Positions 1 to 11,569 of a DNA stretch of 64,000 bases are shown here, piece by piece. Under the pieces are notes generated by a model. That model saw only the letters and a list, made by a program, of their open reading frames with translations. It ran no database searches and had not been told where the DNA came from. The position numbers and the translations under genes were made by a program. This stretch comes from Cepaea nemoralis (lineage: Eukaryota > Mollusca > Gastropoda > Stylommatophora > Helicidae): positions 62,001-126,000 of the forward strand of contig JACEFZ010012632.1 of the NCBI GenBank assembly GCA_014155875.1. The letters run 5' to 3'. Within the stretch, counting starts at the first letter, position 1. The number at the start of each line of letters is the position of its first letter.

Positions 1-151
1 CTCTACATCACAAGAGTGGTCTGTTCTGTCACTCTACATCACAAGAGTGGTCTGTTCTGTCACTCTATATCACAATAGTGGTCTACTCTGTCACTCTACA
101 TCACAACAGTGGTCTATTCTGTCACTCTACATCACAACAGTGGTCTATTCT
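1..151. repeat. 31-bp minisatellite, about 4.9 copies
   Basis: A unit starting ctctacatcacaagagtggt recurs every 31 bp and probably continues beyond the left edge. Copies differ at a few positions (caagag/caatag/caacag). From 152 to 297 I see only unique sequence and a short triplication of ctgaaactatcacca-like words. Confidence 0.9.
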
Positions 152-297
152 CAAGATTATCATAACGTTTAAGTTGGGGAATCAATTACAGGAATACCAC
201 AGTGGCAATGTTTGTCCACTGTATTGATTCTTGAGTGTGACTTGAGAAGACCACCATCTGAAACTATCACCATCTGAAACTATCACCACCTGAAACT

Positions 298-1900
298 CTA
301 CCACTTTAAATATCTCATGTGTAAGGCTTCTCTCCTATGTGGCCCTATAACTTCAAACATCTCTTTGAGTTTGTTGAGTTGAGCCAAGTCAAGAACCAAC
401 ATCACAGCACTCTGACATTTCCATATGTGCCCTGTTCTCATGTGCAACAGCCAGCAAAGAGTCCCAATACTAATGGTAAAAGTTGCTGTCTGATTACACG
501 TCCGTCTCGCCTTTCCTTTGAGTTTTGAGTGTCGGCCAGATCCTCTGTTCACTCCCTGCAGTATCATTCTTTTTAAGCCATGATAATCTATCTGTTCTTC
601 TGCACTATACACATGATTTCATAGGGCCTACCATATTTGCCTTATCATGCACCAATACCCCACCAGGGATGCAGACCCAGCGCATCTGTCCGTCTGCTCA
701 TCTCCCACCACACCAGCGTGTCCTGGGGAAATAATCCCCAACAGATGCTCTCTATTTTTGATTGTAGAATGGAAGCCTGGCACTTTGCCAAAAGCATGCC
801 TGTCTGCACCTTTCTCATCACATTTTGTTAGTTTAGTCTGTCACAATCACAACATGTATGTGCTAGTTGTGCTCCAGCAGTATGTCGCAGTGACTGCCTC
901 CATCTCCATTCTCAGACTAGATATTGTGGTATCATATGCCAGGCTCTCCTGCACCAAATACCACCCACCAACCTTCGCCATGAACCCCCAGGTACTTCGT
1001 GTACCTCTTAGCACAGAGCCATCTGTGTAGATGATCACATCACCTGGGCGTGAATTGTGTGGATCAATGGTAGCACCTCCCATTCAGTGCAGCCTGCTGG
1101 TCAATCCCTGCATTCCCTATCCAATGTTATTATGACCCCGCACAGACCTAAATTTTCTCCCGAAGTTCTCAAGCATGCATACTTTTCTTATTGTGTCCCC
1201 TGCCTAAGACATCCATGACTTTCCATCTGATCATCCTGTGGCCCTTAACTGTGTCCGGGACTTCATGAAGGGAGTGTTCTGTGTTTGCAGCCACTCGGAG
1301 ATATCATTTAGACTGTAGCACCTTGAGCCTGTCTGCAATTGTAGGTAAGGCTGGGATGTATCACATAGACATTACTGGCGTGTCCCTTGTGTATCACTTT
1401 TACACTGTCAGCAGCCCCAGTCCATACTCAATTACTGAGAGAATCAGATGTTGATAGAGTATGAATAACATTCTTTGCTCCTTTTCCATTGCTGCCATGA
1501 TCTTCCGCTTACCTCAGTTTGCTGTCTCTGTTAACATTTCTGCCATTTATTATAAGCCTTAACAATCCTATTGTCTCGAGAGCACCACAACACAAACTCC
1601 TTGTCTGGGTTAATGACACTACTCATCTCTGTACACCTTATGATAACTGATTTGTTTATTGTCTCCTACAATTCTTTCTCTATTTGCATCCTGTCTCTCC
1701 CCTGCCTATATGCAAGGACATCATCTGCCAGTGTCAGCACCCTTCCAATCCCCAGTGCTTTAATACTGACAATCTTGCTTGTATAAACATTGAATAGCAC
1801 CACTGATATTGCAGATCCTTGTGGTAATCCCTAATTAATAATGAACGTTTCCGAAGTCCATGAACCAAGGTGGAGAGCAACCCTACGAGAGTGCAGGGTA
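298..1900 (-). pseudogene. Degenerate LINE fragment: reverse transcriptase and RNase H remnants
   Basis: On the minus strand, about 1690-1840 translates to a reverse transcriptase core: the LPQGS motif, then VVLFNVY, then LADDVLAYRQGRD, where LADD stands for the usual YADD. A stop follows, then an INPDKEFVLWCS-like block typical of the RT palm/thumb boundary. At 847-1083 there is an RNase H start with YTDGSV and SSLRMEMEAV, which carry the first catalytic Asp and the catalytic Glu. The stretch 298-612 is open on the same strand and may be the decayed C-terminus, but I cannot prove it. The RT-then-RNase H order fits the I/Nimb/Ingi type of non-LTR elements. The copy has stops and frameshifts and is certainly dead. 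Confidence 0.75.
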
Positions 1901-1921
1901 GCTGTTATCTAATCGCATCTT

Positions 1922-3054
1922 TTAAGGCTTCTGCCGTGTGTGTATTCTTGTATGTCTTCTCAGATGACTACAGTCTGAAAATCGAGCAGCACACACATCA
2001 CACTTGTAAGGCTTCTCCCCTGTGTGTATTCGTAGATGAGTTTTCTTAGAGGAAAGGTGGCTAAATTCTGCACCACACACATCACACTTGTAAGGCTTCT
2101 CGCCGGTGTGTTTTCTTGTGTGTGCCATAAGATGACTACTGTCTGAAAACCCAGCACCACAGACAGCACACTTGTATGGCTTCTCCCCCGTGTGTGTTCT
2201 TGTATGTGCCTTGAGATTGCTATTGCTGGCAAATCTGCCATCACAAACAGCACACTTGTACGGTTTCTCCCCAGTGTGTATTCTTTTATGCCTCATCAGA
2301 GGACTACTACTTGAAAATCCAGCCCCGCAGACATCACACTTATAAGGTGTCTCGCCCGTGTGCGTTCTTGTGTGTGTTATGAGATGACTACTTTTTGAAA
2401 ATGCAGCACCACATAAATCACATTTATGGGGCCTCTCCCCTGTATGTATTCGTATGTGAGTTTTCAGAGACCCGAGTTGGCCAAATTCTGAATCACACAT
2501 ATCACATTTGTAAGGTTTCTCCCCTGTGTGTACTCTTGCATGTCTTCTCAGGTAAACAGTATTTGAAAATGCAGCACCACAATCATCACACTTGTATGGC
2601 TTGTCCTCTGTATGGGTTATCTGATGAGCCTTCAGATGGCATCTATATACAAACCCTAGTCCACACGAATCACACTTGTAGCGTTTCTCTCCTGTGTGAA
2701 TACTTTTGTGTTTTGTCAGACTGCTTCCGTGAGTGAACTCAGCACCACACAGATCACACTTGTGAGGTTTCTCACAACCACCACCTCTGGAAGATCCATC
2801 ACGCAGTTTGTTATTACTGACTCCACACATTTCTGTGTTGATCTCACAGTCTGTAACTCCTTGACTGCCCTCTGCTATATGGTTTATTTGTATTTTATCA
2901 GTATTTTCCAGCTTAGAAACATTTCCTTCACTCTGGTGACAGGCAACAGAATCCTCAGCTGGCCTTGACTCACTGCAACAGTTGTCTGACAATACTGTGA
3001 CATTGGTATCATCTGTCTTGTGCATCATCTCCATCACATAATGAGATATCTCAC
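1922..3054 (-). CDS. C2H2 zinc-finger protein, terminal coding exon with 10 fingers
   Basis: Likely a nuclear DNA-binding protein. The exon has an acidic Ser/Asn-rich N-terminal part of about 90 residues, then ten tandem C2H2 fingers (C-X2-C-X12-H-X3-H) joined by TGEKPYKC-type linkers, from about residue 94 almost to the C-terminus. Finger 9 has Lys in place of the usual Leu before the first His. The first in-frame ATG is at 3034; the frame stays open upstream to a good 3' splice site (tatatttccag, exon from 3054), so this is probably a downstream exon entered with two bases completing a split codon. The N-terminal part (VMEMMHKTDD, then TVLSD, SVACHQS and TEMC) is recognisably paralogous to the zinc-finger gene at 13534-14861. 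No DNA target can be read from this, and no upstream exon was identified. Confidence 0.88.
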
Positions 3055-3726
3055 CTGGAAATATATAGCAAAATTAATAATATAACAGTTAATGGCATCG
3101 CTCAGACAAGATAGATATACTTTAACTTTAAGGGAACTTTAAGGAACTTTAAGGGAACCTGCTAGTCTGCTTCTTTATCCAGAGTGAGGGAGGTGGGAGT
3201 CAAGCAGGGAGCCACCAGAAATGCACATTTTGTCCAGAACACAAGACATTTTGATTAACCAACAGAAAACTGGCATTTTCAGTCGATATAAGCTGGCGGA
3301 GACGTTAAGGAGATCGGAGCACTCAGGGACTTGTGTGGAGTGTGATGATTATGTCCTCACTAATCACTAATGCCAGATATTGGTGGCAATCATCCACAAT
3401 TATCCTTCCGATGCTGTTTCTTGCTTCACGATGTGTCACATGATGCCTGATTATTTAGTGTCGTTTCTTGGTGTCATACTCTCTGTACAACATCACTCTT
3501 GCATACCTCACACAGCTTAATATCGCAAACCACACTGCGGAGGTGAGCACATCAAGGCAAGATGATCACGAGGATGAGAACTCTCCTGTCCTGTGGAGAT
3601 ATGATGATCACAAGTCTGAAGTTACACAAAAGAACCGAAGAGTTACACAAAAGAACCGAAGAGTTACACAAGCTCATAATGGACGACTTTAATCATCATC
3701 ATCATCCCCTTGGAAGGTTGGTTTGG
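3055..3726. other. Presumed intron or 5' flank of the first zinc-finger gene; mostly unique sequence
   Basis: No convincing coding region. It contains short repeats of aactttaaggga (3120-3160) and a 21-bp unit (gttacacaaaagaaccgaag) present about 2.5 times at 3621-3672. A run of CATCAT codons at 3690-3705 gives a short His-rich open frame that looks fortuitous. Confidence 0.5.
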
Positions 3727-4356
3727 AGTCTGGTGGCAATGACCTACTTGCAACCCATGTGCCAGCCTCTACATGCTGTGTTGACTCACGGTCTCATTAT
3801 ATTTGAATACACCAAGGTCTGGTGGCAATGACCTACTTACAACCCGTGTGCCAGCCTCTACATGCTGTGTTGACTCACGGTCTCATTATATTTGAATACA
3901 CCAAGGTCTGGTGGCAATGACCTACTTACAACCCGTGTGCCAGCCTCTACATGCTGTGTTGACTCACGGTCTCATTATATTTGAATACACCAAGGTCTGG
4001 TGGCAATGACCTACTTACAACCCGTGTGCCAGCCTCTACATGCTGTGTTGACTCACGGTCTCATTATATTTGAATACACCAAGGTCTGGTGGCAATGACC
4101 TACTTGCAACCCGTGTGCCAGCCTCTACACGCTGTGTTGACTCACGGTCTCATTATATTTGAATACACCAAGGTCTGGTGGCAATGACCTACTTACAACC
4201 CATGTGCCAGCCTCTACACGCTGTGTTGACTCACGGTCTCATTATATTTGAATACACCAAGGTCTGGTGGCAATGACCTACTTACAACCCGTGTGCCAGC
4301 CTCTACATGCTGTGTTGACTCACGGTCTCATTATATTTGAATACGCCAGGGTCTGG
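3727..4356. repeat. 89-bp minisatellite, about 7 copies
   Basis: The phrase ggtctggtggcaatgacc recurs at 3816, 3905, 3994 and on to 4345 with a constant 89-bp period. Copies are over 95% identical; the main variants are acaacccg/gcaaccca and catgctg/cacgctg. Confidence 0.93.
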
Positions 4357-4413
4357 TATACCATGCTGGTGTCTGAGGCTGGAGAGGGGAAGGACAGCTC
4401 TGCACCATAGCCT

Positions 4414-4433
4414 CCCCCCCCCCCCCCCCCCCC
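4414..4433. repeat. Poly-C tract of 20 bases
   Basis: Uninterrupted run of C immediately left of the 36-bp array. Its length in the assembly may not be exact. Confidence 0.85.
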
Positions 4434-4442
4434 ACCCAACGA

Positions 4443-5110
4443 GATGGTACTTTGTACTGGGTCGGCCTCACTCTGACAGATGGTACTTTGTGCTGGGTCA
4501 GGTTAACTCTGACAGATGGTACTTTGTACTAGGTCAGGTTAACTCTGACAGATGGTACTTTGTACTGGGTCAGCCTCACTCTGACAGATGGTACTTTGTA
4601 TTTGGTCAGCCTCACTCTGACAGATGGTACTTTGTACTGGGTCAGGTTAACTCTGACAGATGGTACTTTGTACTGGGTCAGGTTAACTCTGACAGATGGT
4701 ACTTTGTACTGGGTCAGGTTAACTCTGACAGATGGTACTTTGTATTTGGTCAGCCTCACTCTGACAGATGGTACTTTGTACTGGGTCAGGTTAACTCTGA
4801 CAGATGGTACTTTGTACTGGGTCAGGTTAACTCTGACAGATGGTACTTTGTACTGGGTCAGGTTAACTCTGACAGATGGTACTTTGTACTGGGTCAGGTT
4901 AACTCTGACAGATGGTACTTTGTACTGGGTCAGGTTAACTCTGACAGATGGTACTTTGTACTGGGTCAGGTTAACTCTGACAGATGGTACTTTGTACTGG
5001 GTCAGGTTAACTCTGACAGATGGTACTTTGTACTGGGTCAGGTTAAATCTAACAGATGGTACTTTGTACTGGGTCAGGTTAACTCTGACAGATGGTACTT
5101 TATACTAGGT
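4443..5110. repeat. 36-bp minisatellite, about 18.5 copies
   Basis: The unit contains tggtactttgtactgggtca and recurs every 36 bp. Two variants occur, ggttaactc (majority) and gcctcactc. Since 36 is divisible by three, frames stay open on both strands (4337-5197 plus, 4560-5108 plus, 4529-4759 minus) as 12-residue peptide repeats. I treat these as fortuitous: no leader, no splice context and no codon bias. Confidence 0.92.
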
Positions 5111-5984
5111 CACCTAAACATTGTAATTGAGCCTAGTGCACAAGGACAACTCATCACAAACTCCAGAAATGATCATTATCTTTGGACTAAATTATGAGAA
5201 GAGAAAAATGAACTTGTGAGAACTGGAAAGATTTGTAGAAAGAGAGATAGGGAAGACAGTGAAAGAAGATCCTGGAAAGTCTTGTGTCATGGCACTGAAA
5301 GGTGTAACACATGCACTGACACACACACTGTTGGAGACCGCATGATCACCCACGCCAGTTGACAAGGCACTTGATGATGATACAACATCAACTGCTTAAT
5401 CAACATAATTGCTCACCAAGCATATCTGCCCTGACATCATACCCCTGTCCACACAAATGTCATGAACATCTAGTTCATAATCTATCAAGTGTTCAATTAA
5501 AACATAGTTACATAATCCTTACCCCTATAGTATCTGAAACTGGATACAACCCAAGAAATAATTTTGTTTCCTTTACAAATTCCTTGATATTGGATTTCAT
5601 GAATTTAGTTGCGATTATTTTCTGCTACTGACATGCAGTGACATAATTGGGTCAAATTGCGCTAACATGTCCACAGCCTTTACAAAGTTCCCGTTGTTTG
5701 CTTCGTAAAATTGATCGTTGTCACCCCGAAAGCTAACACTGCCCTGCTAGAAAACGGACAATTGCAATAATTCTCTCAGTTATTGATTGCTGTTGTCTTT
5801 TTTTCAGATTCAAATTACCGTTCTTGTACTTTACCAACTGTACAATTTTTGTCAAGACGTGTCTGAATTCACATAACTGTTTACAGTTTTCCAAATGTTC
5901 TACGCTCGCTTATGCTGTGATGAATGAGTAGCTAAGTGTCGCCAATTTGAAAACCTCTGAACATCTGTTTGTTTGCTTTGGTAG
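5111..5984. other. Unique sequence, no gene recognised
   Basis: AT-rich single-copy DNA. The open frames are short and unremarkable. A pyrimidine tract ending in ttttttcag near 5805 on the plus strand resembles a 3' splice site, but no coding exon follows. Confidence 0.4.
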
Positions 5985-6257
5985 TAGTATAGTGTAGTAG
6001 CAGTAGTATAGTAATAGTAGTAGTAGTAGTTATAGTAGTATAGTGTAGTAGTAGTATAGTGTAGTAGTAGTAGTAGTAATAGTAGTATAGTAGTATAGTG
6101 TAGTAGTAGTAGTAGTAGTAATAGTAGTAGTAGTAGTAATAGTAGTATAGTGTAGTAGTAGTAGTAGTATAGTGTAGTAGTAGTAATAGTAGTATAGTGT
6201 AGTAGTAGTAGTATAGTAGTAGTAGTAGTAATAGTAGTAGTAGTAGTAATAGTAGTA

Positions 6258-6322
<65 letters not shown>

Positions 6323-6345
6323 TAGTGTAGTAGTAGTATATTATT
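5985..6345. repeat. TAG/GTA trinucleotide microsatellite with tatagtgtag interruptions
   Basis: About 360 bp of gtagtagtag broken at intervals by tatagtgtag and taatag; the purest stretch is near 6255-6320. It directly abuts the left arm of the inverted LINE duplication. Confidence 0.95.
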
Positions 6346-6346
6346 G

Positions 6347-6530
6347 GGACTTGTTCATTGGTTTTTCTGTCTGTTCATGTTATTCTTTGCATTTTCCTCA
6401 GAAAATTTCCACAGCCATCAGATGTTTTTCCATCTTGTCAGAATGCCAGAGCAGAAACTGGATTGGCTACATCAACGACAATGTACAATCACATGGACTG
6501 GTACTGAAGGAGGGGGGGGAGGAGGGGGAG
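6347..6530 (-). repeat. Left arm of inverted duplication (LINE-derived)
   Basis: The stretch from ggacttgttcattggttttt to the G-rich run near 6530 is the reverse complement, with a few mismatches, of 7295-7487. The arm is a second, inverted copy of part of the LINE fragment described at 7320-7752. Confidence 0.85.
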
Positions 6531-6707
6531 AGAGTAGACTACAATATTTCAACCCCACTGGATATTTTATATTAAATATTTATATTATAAGTACAGAGCC
6601 AGCGTGGGTATAATGTAAACGGTAAAACGGAACTGTGTTACAACAACTACTTTAACTTACTATTAGTATTACTAGCAACTAGCACGAGTTACAATAAGTA
6701 GAAGTAC

Positions 6708-7035
6708 AGTACGGGATGGGCTCGGGTGTGTCAGCAAACAAACATCAAACACTAACAGTAACAGTAACAGTGTCACTGTCACTGTCAAACACTATGTACA
6801 GAGTTATGTTATAGTTATAGTACTTATTATTATAGATGGGCGGTACAACACAGGCTACGTACTAAGGACAACAAGATCGGCTCGGGGGTGTCAGCAAACA
6901 ACAAACACCGTGTACAGAGTTACAGATGGACGGTACAACACAGGCTACGTACTAAGTACAACAAGATCGGCTCGGGCGTGTCAACAAACAACAAACACCG
7001 CTTACAGTTACAGAGGGACGGTACAAAACAAACAT
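6708..7035. repeat. 90-bp degenerate tandem repeat, about 3 copies
   Basis: ggctcggg followed by gtgtcagcaaacaa recurs at 6719, 6879 and 6969, with cggtacaacacaggctacgt between. The period is 90 bp in the two best copies; the first is interrupted by a cactgtcactgtcaaacact-like stretch. It fills the space between the two inverted arms. Confidence 0.75.
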
Positions 7036-7294
7036 GGATACCCAACGACTTCCTGTCTGCCCGTGCCCGCCCCTCCCTCCAGCTTGAGAAACCCATGCCC
7101 CAGCAGATGTCTGCAGTGTAGGGATTACTTCACACACTCTTACACGGATCACGAACGATATAAGTCAGTGAGAATGGATATGAGTAAATCATCGAAAATA
7201 TCATCATCTTCCACGTTTGCCGTCAAGCGTTGTGGGGAGGCATAGACAGAGTTATTTGACGATACAGCGCCCCTGAGTGGTTCTAGTCACTATC

Positions 7295-7487
7295 TCCTCC
7301 TCCCCCCCCCCCCCTCCTTCAGTACCAGTCCATGTGATTGTACATTGTCCTTGATGTAGCTAATCCAATTTCTGCTCTGGCATTCTGACAAGATGAAAAA
7401 ACATCTGATGGCTGTGGGAATGTGGAAATTTTCTTAGGAAAATGCAAAGAATACCATGGACAGACAGAAAAACCAATGAACAAGTCC
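7295..7487 (+). repeat. Right arm of inverted duplication (LINE-derived)
   Basis: Reverse complement of 6347-6530, including the G/C-rich run at the inner end. The arms are about 185 bp and the loop is about 765 bp. Confidence 0.85.
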
Positions 7488-7752
7488 TTCAAGAAACAAA
7501 TGAAAATCGTAAACTGATTAGAGATATTAGACGTAGACAGTGAAAATTGTTTGGGCATATTATGAGAAGAAATGGATTGGAGAACTTGGTAATAACTGGC
7601 AAGATCGAAGGGAACAGACCAAGGGGAAGACCAGGAATTAAATACCTGGATGGCTTGGCCACATGGCATGGTGGAGACACAAACACGACTCTGGTGATCG
7701 AGTAAGATGGCAGAACATGACCGCCCACGCTTTCCGGCACGACACATGATGG
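7320..7752 (+). pseudogene. LINE reverse transcriptase C-terminal fragment
   Basis: From 7451 the plus strand encodes WTDRKTNEQVLQ, then RKLIRDIRRRQ, a stop, then KLFGHIMRRNGLENLVITGK and RPRGRPG. This is the conserved C-terminal tail of a widespread animal non-LTR reverse transcriptase (GHIMRR, TGKIEG and GRPRGR-like motifs). After a frame change it ends near 7745 with VRWQN and AFRHDT followed by a stop. At least one stop and one frameshift make it dead. Confidence 0.8.
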
Positions 7753-8156
7753 ATGGATTCTCTTGCTCTCCTATCAGATCTTCTTTGATGTAGCGCTAGT
7801 GCTGGTGGTGGATGGTGTTTGTTGTATTCTAACGTGATTGTCAAACAATTAAATCACAATATGACCTTTTGACTGTCAGTATATGTGGCACAAGGTGCTG
7901 ACCCACTGTCTGTCTGATAACATCATTTCTTACTCGGTCTCGAATAGTTCAGTTAGCGGCTCTTCTCAAGAATCTCATCTGGCAGGAGTTGATCTTGCGT
8001 GTCAGGTCACTGATTACACTGGTTAGGTCAGCCCACAGTTTGCCTCTGGGGGTGATCAATATGCTGGGTTGACAGGGATGCACTCCCCGCTAGTTAAGTT
8101 GATAGGGTGTTGATGGCCTGATTTCTCAGTTGTGTGGCCCAGCATTGACTGTGATC
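7753..8156. other. Unique sequence between the LINE fragment and a candidate exon
   Basis: No repeat or gene recognised. If the exon at 8157 is real, this is its 5' flank; no clear TATA box was seen. Confidence 0.3.
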
Positions 8157-8280
8157 ATGTCGTCCCGCATCCTACACCTTTTCGTGTCATTCCTCCTCCC
8201 AACACTGCAATTCTCCATTTCCATCAGCCTGAGTGATTTCACCACCAATCCGGAAGGCAACAGATGGACAAGATGTGACG
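8157..8280 (+). CDS. Possible first coding exon of a secreted or membrane protein
   Basis: From ATG at 8157 the frame reads MSSRILHLFVSFLLPTLQ and on through a Ser/Ile-rich stretch: a short positive n-region and a hydrophobic core, as in a signal peptide. A polar segment with DFTTNPEGNRW and a Cys follows. The frame reaches a strong 5' splice site, GACG|gtaagt, after 124 nt (phase 1). Reading on through the donor stays open to 8522 with little protein character, which favours the splice. No downstream exon was found in this window, so the family is unknown. It could be chance. Confidence 0.38.
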
Positions 8281-8754
8281 GTAAGTGTAATGTCAGGTCA
8301 CACTGTGTCCTCACTATTGCTGCTGGAACACTGGCATGGCCCAGATCCCTCACAGGTTTGGAGATAGTCCAGAGTGTCGTCATTGGAGATAGTTCTATCA
8401 CCATTGGACGTATCACAGGACACTCAGATCCCACACACCATAAACTCTGTGAGAACAGGTGGACTTTAGACACATTTGTACAAGAGTATGCTAGAAACTG
8501 GCCATCTATAGTACAACAGTAGCTTCTGTGGCTATACTGTACCTCGGGTGTGAGAGAATGTTTGTTTGTGGGTCAGCATCTGTTTATGTAGACGGGGCGT
8601 CAGTATGGAGACCTCATGGACCCCAAGTGTATGATAAGTTGGCTTCCTTAATTCTTCAGCAATCCAAGATAAATGATGGGACAAATGATGAAGACGTACT
8701 GGGCTCCTTGTCCTGTTTCGTGGCCTCAGACTAACACGACATACCCTGAGATTA
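8281..8754. other. Unique sequence, intron-like if the 8157 exon is real
   Basis: No repeat, no convincing exon and no mobile-element motif seen in this stretch. Confidence 0.3.
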
Positions 8755-9072
8755 AATACTCTCACGTGTAGCAGCAAATAACACCACACACTCAAATGAA
8801 ATACCCTCACATGTAGCAGCAAATAACACCACACACACTCAGATGAAACACTCTCACATGTAACAGCAAATAACACCACACACACTCAGATGAAACACTC
8901 TCACATGTAACAATAAATAAGACCACTCTCTCAGATGAAACACTCTCACATGTAACAGCAAATAACACCACACACTCAGATGAAACACTCTCACATGTAA
9001 CAGCAAATAACACCACACACTCAGATGAAACACCCTCACATGTAGCAGCAAGTAACACCACACACTCTGACT
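8755..9072. repeat. 45-47-bp minisatellite, about 7 copies
   Basis: agatgaaacactctcacatg recurs at 8841, 8888, 8933 and 8978, with units of 45-47 bp owing to extra CA dinucleotides. The minus-strand open frame through it runs on into the next array and is not gene-like. Confidence 0.9.
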
Positions 9073-9125
9073 TGCTTTGAACAAAGAAAAATCCAAAAAT
9101 ATAGAAACAAGTATATGTACACCAA

Positions 9126-11062
9126 GCATGCAGAACTGTGATTATAGAAGTAAACAGTAGTCTTATGATATACACATAAACACACAGAATTGTGATTATA
9201 GAAGTAAACAGTAGTCTTATGATATACACATAAACACACAGAACTGTGATTATAGAAGTATACAGTAGTCTTATGATATACACATAAACACACAGAACTG
9301 TGATTATAGAAGTAAACAGTAGTCTTATGATATACACATAAACACACAGAACTGTGATTATAGAAGTAAACAGTAGTCTTATGATATACACATAAACACA
9401 CAGAATTGTGATTATAGAAGTAAACAGTAGTCTTATGATATACACATAAACACACAGAACTGTGATTATAGAAGTAAACAGTAGTCTTATGATATACACA
9501 TAAACACACAGAACTGTGATTATAGAAGTATACAGTAGTCTTATGATATACACATAAACACACAGAACTGTGAATATAGAAGTAAACAGTAGTCTTATGA
9601 TATACACATAAACACACAGAACTGTGATTATAGAAGTAAACAGTAGTCTTATGATATACACATAAACACACAGAACTGTGATTATAGAAGTAAACAGTAG
9701 TCTTATGATATACACATAAACACACAGAATTGTGATTATAGAAGTAAACAGTAGTCTTATGATATACACATAAACACACAGAACTGTGATTATAGAAGTA
9801 AACAGTAGTCTTATGATATACACATAAACACACAGAATTGTGATTATAGAAGTATACAGTAGTCTTATGATATACACATAAACACACAGAACTGTGATTA
9901 TAGAAGTATACAGTAGTCTTATGATATACACATAAACACACAGAATTGTGATTATAGAAGTAAACAGTAGTCTTATGATATACACATAAACACACAGAAC
10001 TGTGATTATAGAAGTAAACAGTAGTCTTATGATATACACATAAACACACAGAATTGTGATTATAGAAGTATACAGTAGTCTTATGATATACACATAAAAC
10101 ACACAGAACTGTGATTATAGAAGTAAACAGTAGTCTTATGATATACACATAAACACACAGAACTGTGATTATAGAAGTAAACAGTAGTCTTATGATATAC
10201 ACATAAACACACAGAACTGTGATTATAGAAGTAAACAGTAGTCTTATGATATACACATAAACACACAGAACTGTGATTATAGAAGTAACAGTAGTCTTAT
10301 GATATACACATAAACACACAGAACTGTGATTATAGAAGTAAACAGTAGTCTTATGATATACACATAAACACACAGAACTGTGATTATAGAAGTATACAGT
10401 AGTCTTATGATATACACATAAACACACAGAACTGTGATTATAGAAGTAAACAGTAGTCTTATGATATACACATAAACACACAGAACTGTGATTATAGAAG
10501 TAAACAGTAGTCTTATGATATACACATAAACACACAGAACTGTGATTATAGAAGTAAACAGTAGTCTTATGATATACACATAAACACACAGAACTGTGAT
10601 TATAGAAGTAAACAGTAGTCTTATGATATACACATAAACACACAGAACTGTGATTATAGAAGTAAACAGTAGTCTTATGATATACACACAAACACACAGA
10701 ACTGTGATTATAGAAGTAACAGTAGTCTTATGATATACACATAAACACACAGAACTGTGATTATAGAAGTATACAGTAGTCTTATGATATACACATAACA
10801 CACAGAACTGTGATTATAGAGTAAACAGTAGTCTTATGATACATAAACCACAGAATTGTGATTATAGAAGTATACAGTAGTCTTATGATATACACATAAA
10901 CACACAGCATTGTGATTATAGAAGTATACAGTAGTCTTATGATATACACATAAACACACAGCATTGTGATTATAGAAGTAAACAGTAGTCTTATGATATA
11001 CACATAAACACACAGAATTGTGATTATAGAAGTATACAGTAGTCCTATGATATACACAGATA
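9126..11062. repeat. 54-bp minisatellite, about 36 copies
   Basis: The unit contains gaactgtgattatagaagta and cagtagtcttatgatataca. The period is 54 bp with few variants (gaact/gaatt, agtaaac/agtatac). Single-base indels occur near 10097, 10288, 10718, 10797 and 10820. Since 54 is 18 codons, minus-strand frames of up to 553 codons appear; they are an arithmetic by-product. Copies decay toward 11062. Confidence 0.95.
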
Positions 11063-11569
11063 CATGCAGTTTTGTGGTAATAGAAGTATACATAATTCTA
11101 ATGATATGCATACACCAATTACAGTTATAGAAAATATGTGTGTATATAGCTGCATACACAATATTTATGGCTGTAAAAAAAGGCTTTAAAATGACTTTTG
11201 AAAAATGTCTAATTTTGTAATGGTGCATGGTTATTATTTGTTTCAACTGTATGTGAAGTTAATATCTTAGTACTCCAGGCAAACCCATAATTGCTTGGTC
11301 TCTCAGCAAATGATGCAGGCGCTTGCAGTAAGACACAGGTTACAAACACTTGGGTCGTACCCGCTCAGATATCAGCATCTGTCAGAACCATGGGTTTGGT
11401 TCCATCGCCCGGCTACTGTATTAAGTGCGTGGAGTAACACTGTGAGCTGTGGATTTCACGTGGAGTTCTTTTACATCTATCCGCGGTTGTCTGTATCGTG
11501 AACTGCACGTTACAAACAAATGGTGGCCAGCCAGTTACTGGGATTGCCTTATGCAGTAATGTGTGGTTG
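11063..11569. other. Unique sequence left of a SINE
   Basis: Decayed last copies of the 54-bp unit up to about 11110, then single-copy DNA with no coding signal. Confidence 0.35.

Noticed and set aside
3727..4356. Donor-like gtaagtag in each 89-bp unit (minus strand)
   Set aside because: No neighbouring exon shares the site, unlike the 52-bp array, so chance is more likely.
4337..5197. 286-codon repeat frame
   Set aside because: 12-residue repeat from the 36-bp array; open on both strands.
5360..5420. Possible minus-strand exon ending at gtgagc near 5412
   Set aside because: The stretch up to the nearest acceptor contains stops in the usable frames.
8807..10697. Minus-strand frames of 431 and 553 codons
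   Set aside because: 18-residue periodic peptide from the 54-bp array; it shifts frame at 1-bp indels and has no gene context.
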